From: Butyrivibrio sp. | Lineage (GTDB): Bacteria > Bacillota > Clostridia > Lachnospirales > Lachnospiraceae | DNA: 39,578 nt | Reading direction: 5' to 3' | Assembly (NCBI GenBank): GCA_015056655.1 | Contig: SVFV01000032.1 | Coordinates: 1 to 39,578, forward strand | Shown: piece after piece, positions 9,877 through 17,417 of the stretch | Layout of the letters: the number at the start of each line of letters is the position of its first letter | How positions within the stretch are numbered: the first letter of the stretch is position 1 | The notes under the pieces: model-generated | Databases searched by the model: none | Seen by the model: only the letters and a program-made list of their open reading frames with translations | What the model was told of the DNA's origin: nothing | Translations under genes and position numbers: made by a program

Positions 9877-10718
9877 TCTGCTGATCCTCCAATGAGTTCA
9901 AAGTAATAGTCTTCCAGAGTAACTTTCTCTTTTCCTTCCTTTAGGACATCAATACCATTTTCCGCAAGAATACTTTTGGCTCTTTCCAGATTACCGGCAG
10001 AAACTGTCAGTTCTACCTCAGGGCGCTTTGCAGAAAGATCATCCTGTGTGATTTCTTTTGCTATAACTCCATTGTGTACTATGCCGAAGCGATCTGCGGT
10101 ATTTTCCAGTTCACCAAGAATATGGCTCGACACTATGACAGTCATACCAAACTCATCCCTGAATCGCCGTATCATGTGACGGATATCAGCTATACCCTGA
10201 GGATCAAGACCGTTGGTCGGCTCGTCAAGGATGAGAATATCAGGATTGCCAAGGATTGCATTGCCTATTCCAAGACGCTGTTTCATTCCAAGGGAATACC
10301 CCTTGGCTTTCTGATTTTCCTTACCATCGACGAGACCCACAACCTTCAGAACACGATCCACCTCCTGCTTCAGCGCTTTTCCCTTTATCCCCTTTGCAGC
10401 TGCATAGTATTCAAGATTTGCTCTCCCGGAAAGATATCCATAGAAATTGGAGCCTACAAAAAATCCAACCTTTGACCTGTTTTCAAACAGCTCTTTTCGA
10501 TTCTGCGAGCCGTCTATAGAAACACTGCCGGAAGTGTATTCCGACAATCCAAGAATCATCTTGAATATCGTGGTTTTTCCTGCACCGTTTTTGCCCACGA
10601 GACCGTAGATGTCGCCTTTATTAACCTGCATGGTGACGCCTTTTAGTACGTCATGCTTGCCATAGCTCTTGATTATGTTATCAAGCCTTATTGCTGCATT
10701 TGAAATCTCTGATCCCAT
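9873..10718 (-). CDS. ABC transporter ATP-binding protein
   Basis: A 281-residue nucleotide-binding subunit. Visible motifs are Walker A GKNGAGKTT, signature YSLGMKQRL, Walker B ILILDEPTNGLDP and H-loop SSHIL. The C-terminal tail of about 70 residues (ELTVSAGNLERAKSIL) is typical of ATPases paired with ABC-2 export permeases of the BcrA/CcmA type. The ATG at 10718 follows GGAG with an eight-base gap; an upstream in-frame ATG would overlap the M13 gene and lacks a comparable site. It is followed by two permeases with 4-bp overlaps and flanked on both sides by M13 lipoprotein peptidase genes, suggesting a peptide-related exporter. Confidence 0.92.
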   Translation of the reverse strand: MGSEISNAAIRLDNIIKSYGKHDVLKGVTMQVNKGDIYGLVGKNGAGKTTIFKMILGLSEYTSGSVSIDGSQNRKELFENRSKVGFFVGSNFYGYLSGRANLEYYAAAKGIKGKALKQEVDRVLKVVGLVDGKENQKAKGYSLGMKQRLGIGNAILGNPDILILDEPTNGLDPQGIADIRHMIRRFRDEFGMTVIVSSHILGELENTADRFGIVHNGVIAKEITQDDLSAKRPEVELTVSAGNLERAKSILAENGIDVLKEGKEKVTLEDYYFELIGGSAE

Positions 10719-10744
10719 AATTAGACTCCTTCCTGAATAAGACA

Positions 10745-12910
10745 TCACCAAACATTGACTCTTCTTTCCGGGCTTAAGTACATTCCATCTCCCGGCTTAA
10801 TATCATAGGTTTCGATGAATTCATCATATTGCTGAAGCATAATGTTTATTCTGTAGAATGGAAGGGGATGTATGTCACCTCTCATTGTCCCAAGCTCGTT
10901 TTCCTTAGTTGTCTGCTGCGCATATTGCCTTGCAAAGGCTCTGAAAAACTCGTCATAATCAAAATCAGGCCATTCCCTTGCCACATACAGAACTGACTTG
11001 ATGCCTCCCATATCGGCTATGGCTTCATCTTTTATAATGCTTCCATTCACTTTCTGTTGCCCGGGAATAGGTCTTGCCAGTGAGAAATAACCGGCAAGCT
11101 TTGATCCCTTTTCATCCATCTTTGACCTGTCCTCTACAGCCATCCAGTCAATGGCAGTTATATTTTCATCAAACTGCCGCCCATACAGATCAAACTTTGT
11201 TCCATTAGAATCAAATCCATGAGTTATCTCATGACCAATAGTAGTTCCTACGATTCCCGCAAACTGCTCAATTGATGAATCCTCTCCGAATGCAGCATCG
11301 CACATAGCTAAATAACCTGCCATTATATAGATGCCGTTTTCGGTTGTATAATACACACAGTTAACCTCTGTAGTAGTTCTATCTGCGTCATAAATATCCC
11401 ACTTGAATCTGTCCCAATCCGGACTCTTACTTATAGCTGCCCTGTGAGCTTCCAATACACGCCTGCCTTCAGCAGCAGCCTCAACAAGGTTGCCTCCTTC
11501 TTCGTAGGATTTTATTTCTGCTGATGAATAGTCCGCGACATTATCAGGCTTTATGAGATGCAGCGCCATATTTTGCAATTTTTCTTTTGCAGCGGTTTTT
11601 GTATCATCTGACATCCAGTCTTCTTCATCAAGTATTTGTAAATAAGCCTTTATCAGTGCGTCAGTAAATTCTTTTACCTGATCTGTTTTTTCGCTGCCCT
11701 TAAAATATTTTTCCAGGTATAAAGTATCTAATAACGGAAGAAAGCCGCAGATAGTCATATCATTTCTAAAAAGGACGCTGCGCTGACCATCTGATAGCCC
11801 CTCATGGTTGCCCACGCTTGTGGTATAAAGCGAAACCATCTTTTCATATGATTCGCGGTCATAAAGATACTTGGTCGAATCGATGGTATGAACTATAAGA
11901 AATGACTTGATATCCTCAAGATTTTTTTCGGAATAAATACCGGACAGAGCCTTAAGGTATGTATAATCCACATAAAAACTATCGCATCCCGAATAGCCTC
12001 TGCTATCCAGTATCTGTAAGAGCGGATAATCCCCTTGTAAGTCACCTATCCCTTCTCTGTTGTTTTGCGCCAGAGTAAACATTTCCCTTACGCCGAAGTT
12101 TTCAATATTACTGTTTCTGGCGATAAAAGTTTCTATTCTGTAATTGCCTTTTAAGGTATCTTTGATCTCTTTTTCAGAAAAACCAAGTCTTCCAAGATAA
12201 TATCCAATTACATCATCGCATCTTTCCTTTGCTGATAATGTGCTACTTGTATATTGCACATATGAAGAGACAGATCCCAGCGAAAGACTTGGAGCCTTAA
12301 GATTTAATGTACTCTTGTCCGGGAACTGCAATTGTACTCCTACGGATTCCGGTATTAATAATCCAAGTTCAAAGGGATTTCTCTTAGTGCTTCCCTGATA
12401 CTCTGTAAGTTCACTTATAGAAGATATGCTCTGTATGTCTGCAATGTATTTTTTTAGTGGTTCTACACCAAGCTTGTTTCTCTCATCCCAATCAGAGTGC
12501 AGCTTTACCAAAGCTTTGTATTTTAAAGCATTGTCGTCTGTCATAGTATCATCAGAGGCAATCGCCATACATCTTTCATATACCAGCTTGGATGCATCAA
12601 GAACTGTACTGGCCTCTTCATAAGCAGGGTCTATAACTGCAGACAAAATATAGTCTTTATTCGCAGCTGCAGCAAAGTCGTCCTGAAGCCGTATGTTATC
12701 TTCCGGCTTGACCATGCCAACAACATCGGAATCAACCCATTTCCCTCCTCCGGGCACTCCGGAAAGATCTGAACTTTCTACTTCCTGAGAAGATATGTCA
12801 GAGCCTGCCTTGCTTTCTTTGTTTCCACATCCGGCAGACATTATAGCCAAAGCAGTCAAAAGTATTACTGAAGTAGTTTTTCTAAATGCATTCCATCTTT
12901 TGCCTATCAT
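10745..12910 (-). CDS. M13 family zinc metallopeptidase, lipoprotein (copy 2)
   Basis: A 721-residue M13 peptidase, paralogous to the one at 6294-8366 but clearly diverged. The signal peptide ends in lipobox MSAGC, giving an extracytoplasmic lipoprotein. The zinc site is HEITH (His560, Glu561, His564) plus DEAIADM (Glu629, Asp633); the C-terminus ends PERRVNVW. The ATG at 12910 shares one base with the TAA of the preceding oxidoreductase gene (TAATG) and follows GGAGAAGGA. Twenty-six bases separate its stop from the ABC ATPase start. Two M13 lipoproteins bracketing one ABC exporter suggest a division of labour, for example different peptide substrates, but this is inference. Confidence 0.92.
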   Translation of the reverse strand: MIGKRWNAFRKTTSVILLTALAIMSAGCGNKESKAGSDISSQEVESSDLSGVPGGGKWVDSDVVGMVKPEDNIRLQDDFAAAANKDYILSAVIDPAYEEASTVLDASKLVYERCMAIASDDTMTDDNALKYKALVKLHSDWDERNKLGVEPLKKYIADIQSISSISELTEYQGSTKRNPFELGLLIPESVGVQLQFPDKSTLNLKAPSLSLGSVSSYVQYTSSTLSAKERCDDVIGYYLGRLGFSEKEIKDTLKGNYRIETFIARNSNIENFGVREMFTLAQNNREGIGDLQGDYPLLQILDSRGYSGCDSFYVDYTYLKALSGIYSEKNLEDIKSFLIVHTIDSTKYLYDRESYEKMVSLYTTSVGNHEGLSDGQRSVLFRNDMTICGFLPLLDTLYLEKYFKGSEKTDQVKEFTDALIKAYLQILDEEDWMSDDTKTAAKEKLQNMALHLIKPDNVADYSSAEIKSYEEGGNLVEAAAEGRRVLEAHRAAISKSPDWDRFKWDIYDADRTTTEVNCVYYTTENGIYIMAGYLAMCDAAFGEDSSIEQFAGIVGTTIGHEITHGFDSNGTKFDLYGRQFDENITAIDWMAVEDRSKMDEKGSKLAGYFSLARPIPGQQKVNGSIIKDEAIADMGGIKSVLYVAREWPDFDYDEFFRAFARQYAQQTTKENELGTMRGDIHPLPFYRINIMLQQYDEFIETYDIKPGDGMYLSPERRVNVW

Positions 12911-13482
12911 TAGCTGTCCTTCTCCTTTTTGAGTTTAATGTTACTTATAGCTTCATCCATGATGGCCGGAACATCTGCCCCCACAATATCAAGACCGATT
13001 GCCTTAATTATTTCCACATTTTTAATCCCGTAAAAAATCTGGGCAAGTGCTTTTATATAGCCAAAGCCAAACTCCCAAGGGACATAATCCCCGCCAGCCG
13101 TCATGACATAATAAAGCTCATTTGCATTGCACAGGCCTTTGGGTATTCCTTCAGGTGTATATTCAAAGGTAACTCCGGTTACATTTATGGCTTCGATATA
13201 CTGTTTCAACTTAGCAGGAAAAGACAGATCCCAGAAAGGTGCAGCAATTACAATTGTATCCGCTGCTGCAAACTGCCTGGCTAAGGCAAACATATCGTTG
13301 TCAAACTCGCCGATCGATATCAGCTCATCTCTCTTTTTCAGATAATCCTCGTCTGTCACTGCAAAAGAAATCTTTTCCAATGCTACATGAACAGCCTCTT
13401 CATTTAGTTTTGCCAACAGAGCTTCTGCAAGCCTTTTAGTCCTCGAATGCGCTCTAACACAAGCATCTACAAATAGAATCAT
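12910..13482 (-). CDS. NAD(P)H-dependent flavin oxidoreductase (flavodoxin-like fold)
   Basis: A 190-residue protein of the flavodoxin-like NAD(P)H dehydrogenase/azoreductase superfamily. It begins with a beta strand and FMN phosphate loop region (MILFVDACVRAHSRTKRLAE), followed by ADTIVIAAPFWDLSFPAKLK and the AzoR-like segment GVTFEYTPEGIPKGL, then YYVMTAGGDY. A GTG nine bases further upstream (13491) is also in frame, but GGGTGA fits the ATG at 13482 better. It is cytosolic, with FMN as likely cofactor. It sits between a CPBP protease gene and an M13 gene in the same run, sharing one base with the latter; why a reductase belongs in this locus is unclear, possibly thiol or quinone redox support for exported proteins. 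Confidence 0.82.
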   Translation of the reverse strand: MILFVDACVRAHSRTKRLAEALLAKLNEEAVHVALEKISFAVTDEDYLKKRDELISIGEFDNDMFALARQFAAADTIVIAAPFWDLSFPAKLKQYIEAINVTGVTFEYTPEGIPKGLCNANELYYVMTAGGDYVPWEFGFGYIKALAQIFYGIKNVEIIKAIGLDIVGADVPAIMDEAISNIKLKKEKDS

Positions 13483-13521
13483 ATTACTCACCCATAATGC
13501 ATATCCAATGAATACTGCTAA

Positions 13522-14361
13522 CTATCGGCTCCACTTTTCTTTCCAAAGTTCCATGATCTGCGGGTAGTGCTTGGGCGATAACAGGATCAATGCAGTCACT
13601 ATTCCTATCGCAGATGCCACAAGATTAACCCAATCACTGGCAACCAGCTGTGTCGAAAGACCACCTGTAGAAGAATAGTAAGCGTTAACAAGTCCTGCAA
13701 AATCCAGTGTAAAATGTGCGATCATTACAACCCACAGATTAGCAGTGCGTAAATATACCGCACCAAAAATCGCGCCAACTCCGACACAATATAATACCTG
13801 AAAAATACCAGCCACAGGATTTCCGGCTGAAAGGATATTGGTTATATGAATCCCGGCAAACAATAATGTTGATAACCAGAATATCTGTTTAATCTGCTTC
13901 TCAGATTTGATCGTTCTCATGTAGTTAGCTATACCGAGACCTCTGAATGCTACTTCCTCTGTAAATCCTGGCGAAAGAGCGGATAAAAACGCAACAAGCA
14001 CATTGCCAAATCCAAATGTATGAAGATCAATAGCGGCACCTACATAATCAGCAATAAGGAAAGGAAGCATAACCACAATGCCCCACAAAAAGCCTCTCAC
14101 ACCAAGAATGCCTTTGAAGTCAGGCCTGAACCAAATTGTAAATATAGTAACTGATATCAGAACCCCTATAGCGGCGCCGATACCGGACACAGATGTCACA
14201 GTGGTACCTAATCCTGACATTTCTCTTGCATAACCAGGTATAACGTTTGAAAGCGGTTTATCAATCAGGCTTGCACCAATAGATGAAAAAAGCATAACAA
14301 AGATTATAAGAACAAAATATCCGATAATTGAATGATCTAAAATGGTATGTTTTCTAGTCAT
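13522..14361 (-). CDS. CPBP family intramembrane metalloprotease (copy 2)
   Basis: A 279-residue CPBP/Abi membrane protease, first gene of the long minus-strand run. Motifs are EExxxRG (TEEVAFRG, Glu135-Glu136-Arg140), FAGIHITN and the late IAHFTLDF. About eight hydrophobic segments are present. The chosen ATG at 14361 follows AGGAGGAAT by seven bases; the frame is open further upstream but lacks such a site. It differs substantially from the copy at 4586-5422, so this is not a recent tandem duplication. The downstream oxidoreductase begins 39 bp after the stop. Likely role: membrane peptide cleavage or self-protection. Confidence 0.85.
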   Translation of the reverse strand: MTRKHTILDHSIIGYFVLIIFVMLFSSIGASLIDKPLSNVIPGYAREMSGLGTTVTSVSGIGAAIGVLISVTIFTIWFRPDFKGILGVRGFLWGIVVMLPFLIADYVGAAIDLHTFGFGNVLVAFLSALSPGFTEEVAFRGLGIANYMRTIKSEKQIKQIFWLSTLLFAGIHITNILSAGNPVAGIFQVLYCVGVGAIFGAVYLRTANLWVVMIAHFTLDFAGLVNAYYSSTGGLSTQLVASDWVNLVASAIGIVTALILLSPKHYPQIMELWKEKWSR

Positions 14362-14768
14362 TGGTCGATTCCTCCTGTAAAAAACATTACGCCAAAAGTT
14401 ATAAATACTATATTTTAATTGTATTAGATATCGACTGATTAAGTCCACTTTGCAAGATGAATTTAGACTTTTTTCAGAAAAGCTTTATATTGTATTTCGT
14501 TTTTTCTTGGGCTTCCGTCCAATACTACAGCCTTCATAAATAATTACGATGAAAACACCAAAAAAACAACTAAATATTGTTGCCACTAACGAATTTGGAC
14601 CAGCCCCTTTTCCTAGAAGCTGGTCCATCTTTTCAATTGAAATGTGTTCTTATATGAGAGTGTGTGTTCTTTCCAAAGAAGATTCTCATCTCCTCCCGAT
14701 AGAATAATCATATTCCTCCAACATTAAGATAAGCTTATGGAATGGTGAAAATTCTGTGAACTTAATTG
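14362..14768. other. 407-bp intergenic region with promoter and hairpin
   Basis: No gene was found here. It should hold the promoter of the run that starts with the CPBP protease at 14361; on the minus strand TGGACT and TACAAT with an 18-base gap (about 14415-14450) is a weak candidate. A perfect eight-base stem GGACCAGC/GCTGGTCC at 14597-14604 and 14619-14626 with a 14-base loop is followed on the plus strand by a short T-rich stretch (ATCTTTTC), so it may be a terminator, although no plus-strand gene reads into it. The remainder is A+T-rich without recognisable structure. Confidence 0.4.
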
Positions 14769-15077
14769 TCACATTATCCCAGGAAATAGTGACACTTCTC
14801 CTGATATGAGTTCTTCACCATTACACACACAAGAAGTTACTACAAAATCATAACCTGTAGCAGACATGCGCCTCTGACCTTTGAAAATTAGATGCATCTT
14901 CTTATCTTCTGTCATGTACTCTTCCGATGCCATCACTCCAAGATCACTTTGTTCCAGAACTTTTCTAAAATCTCCAAGAAAAGCTGGAATCAAAACGCGG
15001 CCTGTTGACTTACCATTTATTCCATATATTTTATCAATTTGTTTTTGAAGGATTTCATGTATATTCATAATATTCAT
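14769..15077 (-). CDS. Hypothetical protein, 102 aa
   Basis: A 102-residue protein not recognised. Two further in-frame ATG codons follow the first (MNIMNIHEIL) and no clear ribosome binding site precedes any of them, so the start is uncertain by up to ten residues. The sequence is soluble and mixed alpha/beta in appearance, with a basic segment (FKGQRRMSATGYDF) and two Cys near SCVCNG. It lies alone, about 95 bp downstream of the flavodoxin gene on the same strand with a hairpin between them. It might be the remnant of a longer gene. Confidence 0.55.
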   Translation of the reverse strand: MNIMNIHEILQKQIDKIYGINGKSTGRVLIPAFLGDFRKVLEQSDLGVMASEEYMTEDKKMHLIFKGQRRMSATGYDFVVTSCVCNGEELISGEVSLFPGIM

Positions 15078-15121
15078 TATATCAAAAAGTTGGCCTCACT
15101 TCATTTTGTCTGCAATATTAA

Positions 15122-15140
15122 AGCCGCCAATATGGCGGCT
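15122..15140 (-). terminator. Hairpin terminator after flavodoxin gene
   Basis: Perfect seven-base stem AGCCGCC/GGCGGCT with a five-base loop, followed on the minus strand by TTAATATT. It lies 31 bp past the flavodoxin stop. Confidence 0.55.
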
Positions 15141-15171
15141 AAAATTTTGATAGTATGCACCGGTTGTTACA

Positions 15172-15564
15172 TCAAATATATTTTTTTGCAAACTTAACTA
15201 CTTCGTCCTTGCATCCATCCACTGCCTTACTCTTAAAATACAGAGTATCACTCTCTACAGGAATTCCCTTTTCAGTCAATCCGCTTTTGATAAGGTCAAG
15301 TGCATGCTTTGACAGCCAGGATGTTGAAAATACAACCGCTTTACCAACCTTATCGCTTGATATCCCTTTCAAATACTGTTTGAGATTCTCATCTATCCCA
15401 TAAGCATATAATGCACCACCAATGAAAAGGACATCTACCTTCTCGCTAAGCGCTGCATCCTTAGCATCTACTGAAACAGCGTCTACGCCTGCTGCTTCTG
15501 CAATATACTCTGCAACTTTCTGCGTGTTTCCTGATCTTGAATAATATCTGACTGCTACACTCAT
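15172..15564 (-). CDS. Flavodoxin-like protein
   Basis: A 130-residue single-domain flavodoxin-type protein. The FMN phosphate-binding loop is at the N-terminus (YYSRSGNTQKVAEYIAE), followed by VDVLFIGGALYAYG and KAVVFSTSWLSKHA, which fit the flavin-contact loops. The usual length for short flavodoxins is about 140-150, so it is complete or slightly short. The ATG at 15564 is six bases after AAGGAGG; the frame opens further upstream without a second site. It probably acts as a cytosolic electron carrier or flavin-dependent reductase. A terminator hairpin follows it, so it is likely monocistronic. Confidence 0.82.
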   Translation of the reverse strand: MSVAVRYYSRSGNTQKVAEYIAEAAGVDAVSVDAKDAALSEKVDVLFIGGALYAYGIDENLKQYLKGISSDKVGKAVVFSTSWLSKHALDLIKSGLTEKGIPVESDTLYFKSKAVDGCKDEVVKFAKKYI

Positions 15565-15655
15565 GATATCCTCCTTGTTTTGCCTATTTATATATTGTAT
15601 TTTATTATATTTAATTGTGTGCAACCTTAATTATAATACTATACCTAAAAAAATC

Positions 15656-15675
15656 AAGCCCCCGATCAGAGGCTT
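15656..15675. terminator. Bidirectional terminator-like hairpin
   Basis: Short stem AAGCC/GGCTT (15656-15660, 15671-15675) flanked by A-runs on the left and a T-run on the right, so either strand would end in U-rich RNA. It lies between the flavodoxin gene and the pyroglutamyl peptidase remnant. Confidence 0.45.
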
Positions 15676-15837
15676 ATTTTTTGTTACTTGCTTTATAGCA
15701 GATCACAATATCCAAGATACCCAAAACAAAGGGTCCAATTACAGATCTAAGTATATCGGCTATGTCAAATATGATAATATTACGCTTAAAGGGATCAGAA
15801 ATATTCCAAAATGAATGAATACGGAGGTTTTACAGAC

Positions 15838-16163
15838 ATGATACTTATTACCGGATTTGAACCCTTCAACAACGACACCGTTAATCCGTCCTATGAGGCA
15901 GTAAAGCTTCTAAAAGAATTGTGGAAAGCATGAATGATGCTGGTCTTGATGCTCAGCTCTCCTACTCAGCAGGAACTTTTGTCTGTAACGATACCTTTTA
16001 CAGAGTAATGGATTTTCTCAAAACCAATAGTCTTCATATACCATGTGGATTCATTCATGTACCAAATCCCAAGGGAATGCCGCAGGGTGCTGATATGGAT
16101 ATGGATAACCTGGCAAGGGGACTTAGGATTGCTATAGAGACAGTGATAGAATCCTCTATGTAA
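15838..16163 (+). pseudogene. pcp: Pyroglutamyl peptidase I, internally deleted
   Basis: Remnant of pyrrolidone-carboxylate peptidase (C15), which removes N-terminal pyroglutamate. The gene starts normally: ATG at 15838 after GGAGG, then ILITGFEPFNND and VNPSYEAVKLL, the family N-terminus. After about 28 codons the frame shifts and stops at 15931. The C-terminal part continues in another frame from about 15921 (GLDAQLSYSAGTFVCND, holding the catalytic Cys, then PCGFIHVPNPKGMPQG, holding the catalytic His) to 16163. An intact enzyme is about 200-215 residues; here roughly 90 middle codons, including the segment with the catalytic Glu, are gone. The break is best explained by a single internal deletion that is not a multiple of three. 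Remaining codons are well preserved, suggesting a recent event. Confidence 0.85.
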
Positions 16164-16197
16164 TTTGTACAGGGATTTGTAAAAATATCGATAAAAA

Positions 16198-16216
16198 AGC
16201 CGCCATACTGGCGACT
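16198..16216. terminator. Hairpin after pcp remnant
   Basis: Eight-base stem AGCCGCCA/TGGCGACT with one mismatch and a three-base loop; an A-run on its left makes a U-run on the minus strand, and GTATTTTA follows on the plus strand. It resembles the hairpin at 15122-15140 in stem sequence. Confidence 0.5.
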
Positions 16217-16232
16217 GTATTTTAGGGAGGAT

Positions 16233-16257
16233 GCTGTCTGGCTTTTTGCCAGACAGC
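16233..16257. repeat. Perfect 10-bp stem hairpin
   Basis: GCTGTCTGGC, then TTTTT, then GCCAGACAGC. It is stable in either strand. No T-run follows on the plus strand, so it need not be a terminator. Confidence 0.6.
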
Positions 16258-16359
16258 GTTATGAAAAAGTTATTAACTCTGTTAACAAGAGGTTTGCTCT
16301 TCTCTTGATAGTTATATTCTACTTTCAAAAACTTAACTAAGCTTTAAAACCCTTTGAAT

Positions 16360-16405
16360 AGTTTATGAACAATACGAGATTTTTTCTTGAAATTGTTCAT
16401 AAACT
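16360..16405. repeat. Perfect 14-bp inverted repeat in a gene-free spacer
   Basis: AGTTTATGAACAAT at 16360-16373 and its exact complement at 16392-16405, with 18 bases between. It lies in the 449-bp gene-free stretch 16164-16612, which otherwise holds the hairpins at 16198, 16233 and 16516 and two near-copies of GAACACACTT(TT)CTT(G/C)ATAAC around 16464-16515. The arms could be an operator or the trace of a mobile element end. Confidence 0.6.
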
Positions 16406-16515
16406 GTTAACAGTAATTAAAGGTTGGATTAAGGTTGCAGGGTTATAGTAATACTATCAAGAGGAACACACTTCTTGATAACCCCCTCATAAGAACACAC
16501 TTTTCTTCATAACAC

Positions 16516-16548
16516 AAAGCCGGGCTTACGTGACACTAGCCCGGCTTT
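16516..16548. terminator. Strong hairpin, likely terminator
   Basis: Eleven-base perfect stem AAAGCCGGGCT/AGCCCGGCTTT with an eleven-base loop, 65 bp past the stop of the 80-aa gene on the minus strand. U-runs after the stem are short, so efficiency is uncertain. Confidence 0.6.
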
Positions 16549-16612
16549 CCTCGTTTATTTAGATGTATTTTTTTTCTAACAAATGCATATTCTAGTTTCA
16601 TTATTTTGATGT

Positions 16613-16855
16613 TCAGGAATTATAGTAATCCTCAAGGCTTTGCCTTACATGATCTGCATCCCTAAGTTCAAACATAGTCGGAATGTAATAATGTTTCTGC
16701 GGTTTGCACATCCAACAATTACATCCAAGTCTTGCCTTTGCATACTTTCCATCAGGCAAATACCAGTCACATCCAAAGGCATCCCTCCAGATTCTCTTTT
16801 TTCTGATGATTGCCTTGTTTCTTACATATCTTCTGTAAGCTCTGGTCCTTCCCAT
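16613..16855 (-). CDS. Small basic Cys-containing protein, 80 aa
   Basis: An 80-residue basic protein of unknown function. The N-terminal third is Arg/Lys-rich (GRTRAYRRYVRNKAIIRKKR) and a later segment holds GCNCWMCKP, where three closely spaced Cys could bind a metal. Similar short proteins with a C-x-C-x-x-C motif are, from memory, common hypothetical proteins in Firmicutes, often near mobile DNA. The ATG at 16855 follows AAAGGTGG at a good distance. The ribosome binding site lies inside a leader that can fold in two exclusive ways (16858-16945), so translation is probably controlled. A nucleic-acid-binding role is plausible from the charge but unproven. Confidence 0.7.
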   Translation of the reverse strand: MGRTRAYRRYVRNKAIIRKKRIWRDAFGCDWYLPDGKYAKARLGCNCWMCKPQKHYYIPTMFELRDADHVRQSLEDYYNS

Positions 16856-16857
16856 TT

Positions 16858-16945
16858 ATATCACCACCTTTGATAAGATTTACCCTCCCTGCAGGAAGTA
16901 TCAAAGGTGTTTTTACCTTCCTACAGGTTAGGCATGTGGTGATAT
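16858..16945 (-). promoter_or_regulatory. Leader with two competing hairpins over the RBS
   Basis: On the plus strand, ATATCACCAC (16858-16867) is the exact complement of GTGGTGATAT (16936-16945), and CACCTTTGATA (16865-16875) is the exact complement of TATCAAAGGTG (16899-16909). The two left arms overlap and contain the ribosome binding site of the 80-aa gene, so the pairings exclude each other. Two direct-repeat copies of TTTACC(C/T)T(C/T)CCT(G/A)CAGG-like sequence (16879-16895 and 16911-16927) alternate with the arms. This suggests a translational switch or a protein-binding leader; no known riboswitch class was recognised. Confidence 0.55.
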
Positions 16946-17021
16946 TTCAAGAATACATTTCGCATTTATATTCTCCTCATTATTTAATAATTTTAGCACT
17001 TAATAAGGGTGATCTTACATA

Positions 17022-17417
17022 TTAAAAATCAACCAAAAATATACTTATCCTAATTTCTGTATAAGAATTATGGCTTTTGGTATCAATTATCTTTGCCTTA
17101 AGAAGTTTTCCGGCATCCATAAGCCTTGCAAAAACAATGTTGTCCTTTTCAGGAACATATCCCAGCTTTTTCTTTTCAGCGTTCAGAACAAGGATAGCGT
17201 TACTGTCATACTTATTGTCCTCTCGCTGCAAGATTAGGTTATCTTCTACATTTATGCTTTCAAGCACAGATTTATCCTTAAGATGTGTTGTTCCTGCAAT
17301 ATATGAATCAAACAGGTGAATTTCTTTTATGAGGGGCTTTATAATTTCTCCAAGCTCATGCCCTTCAATTGTCGCTACTGCACCTTGAGTTGGTGTTACT
17401 TCAAGCTCATTTGCCAT
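17022..17417 (-). CDS. HIRAN domain protein
   Basis: A 131-residue protein that is almost entirely a HIRAN domain, a fold that in HLTF/Rad5 binds DNA ends and in bacteria often occurs alone. Fitting segments are IHLFDSYIAGTTHL, the core LQREDNKYDSNAILVL (x-R-E-x-x-N-x-x-D-x-x-A-I-x-V) and KLGYVPEKDNIVFARLMDAG. The start overlaps the end of the J-domain-like gene by 22 bp, behind GGGGTGA. Together with that gene and the DEDDh exonuclease upstream it suggests a nucleic-acid maintenance or defence cassette. Confidence 0.85.
   Translation of the reverse strand: MANELEVTPTQGAVATIEGHELGEIIKPLIKEIHLFDSYIAGTTHLKDKSVLESINVEDNLILQREDNKYDSNAILVLNAEKKKLGYVPEKDNIVFARLMDAGKLLKAKIIDTKSHNSYTEIRISIFLVDF

Noticed and set aside
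589..14361. Lantibiotic or other known bacteriocin cluster
   Set aside because: Peptidases and exporter fit, but no precursor peptide or modification enzyme was seen in this stretch, so a named class cannot be supported.
15674..15829. Minus-strand open frame of 51 codons with a hydrophobic stretch (SVIGPFVLGILDIVIC)
   Set aside because: It reads like the end of a small membrane protein and is followed by a terminator-like hairpin, but it has no start codon and no ribosome binding site, and it reaches the pcp ribosome binding site. At most a remnant.
15966..16328. 120-codon minus-strand frame opposite the pcp remnant
   Set aside because: It is the complement of well-recognised pcp codons and has no ribosome binding site.
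16858..16945. Possible plasmid-type iterons
   Set aside because: Only two repeat copies exist, there is no replication initiator gene nearby, and the arms fit RNA pairing over a ribosome binding site better.
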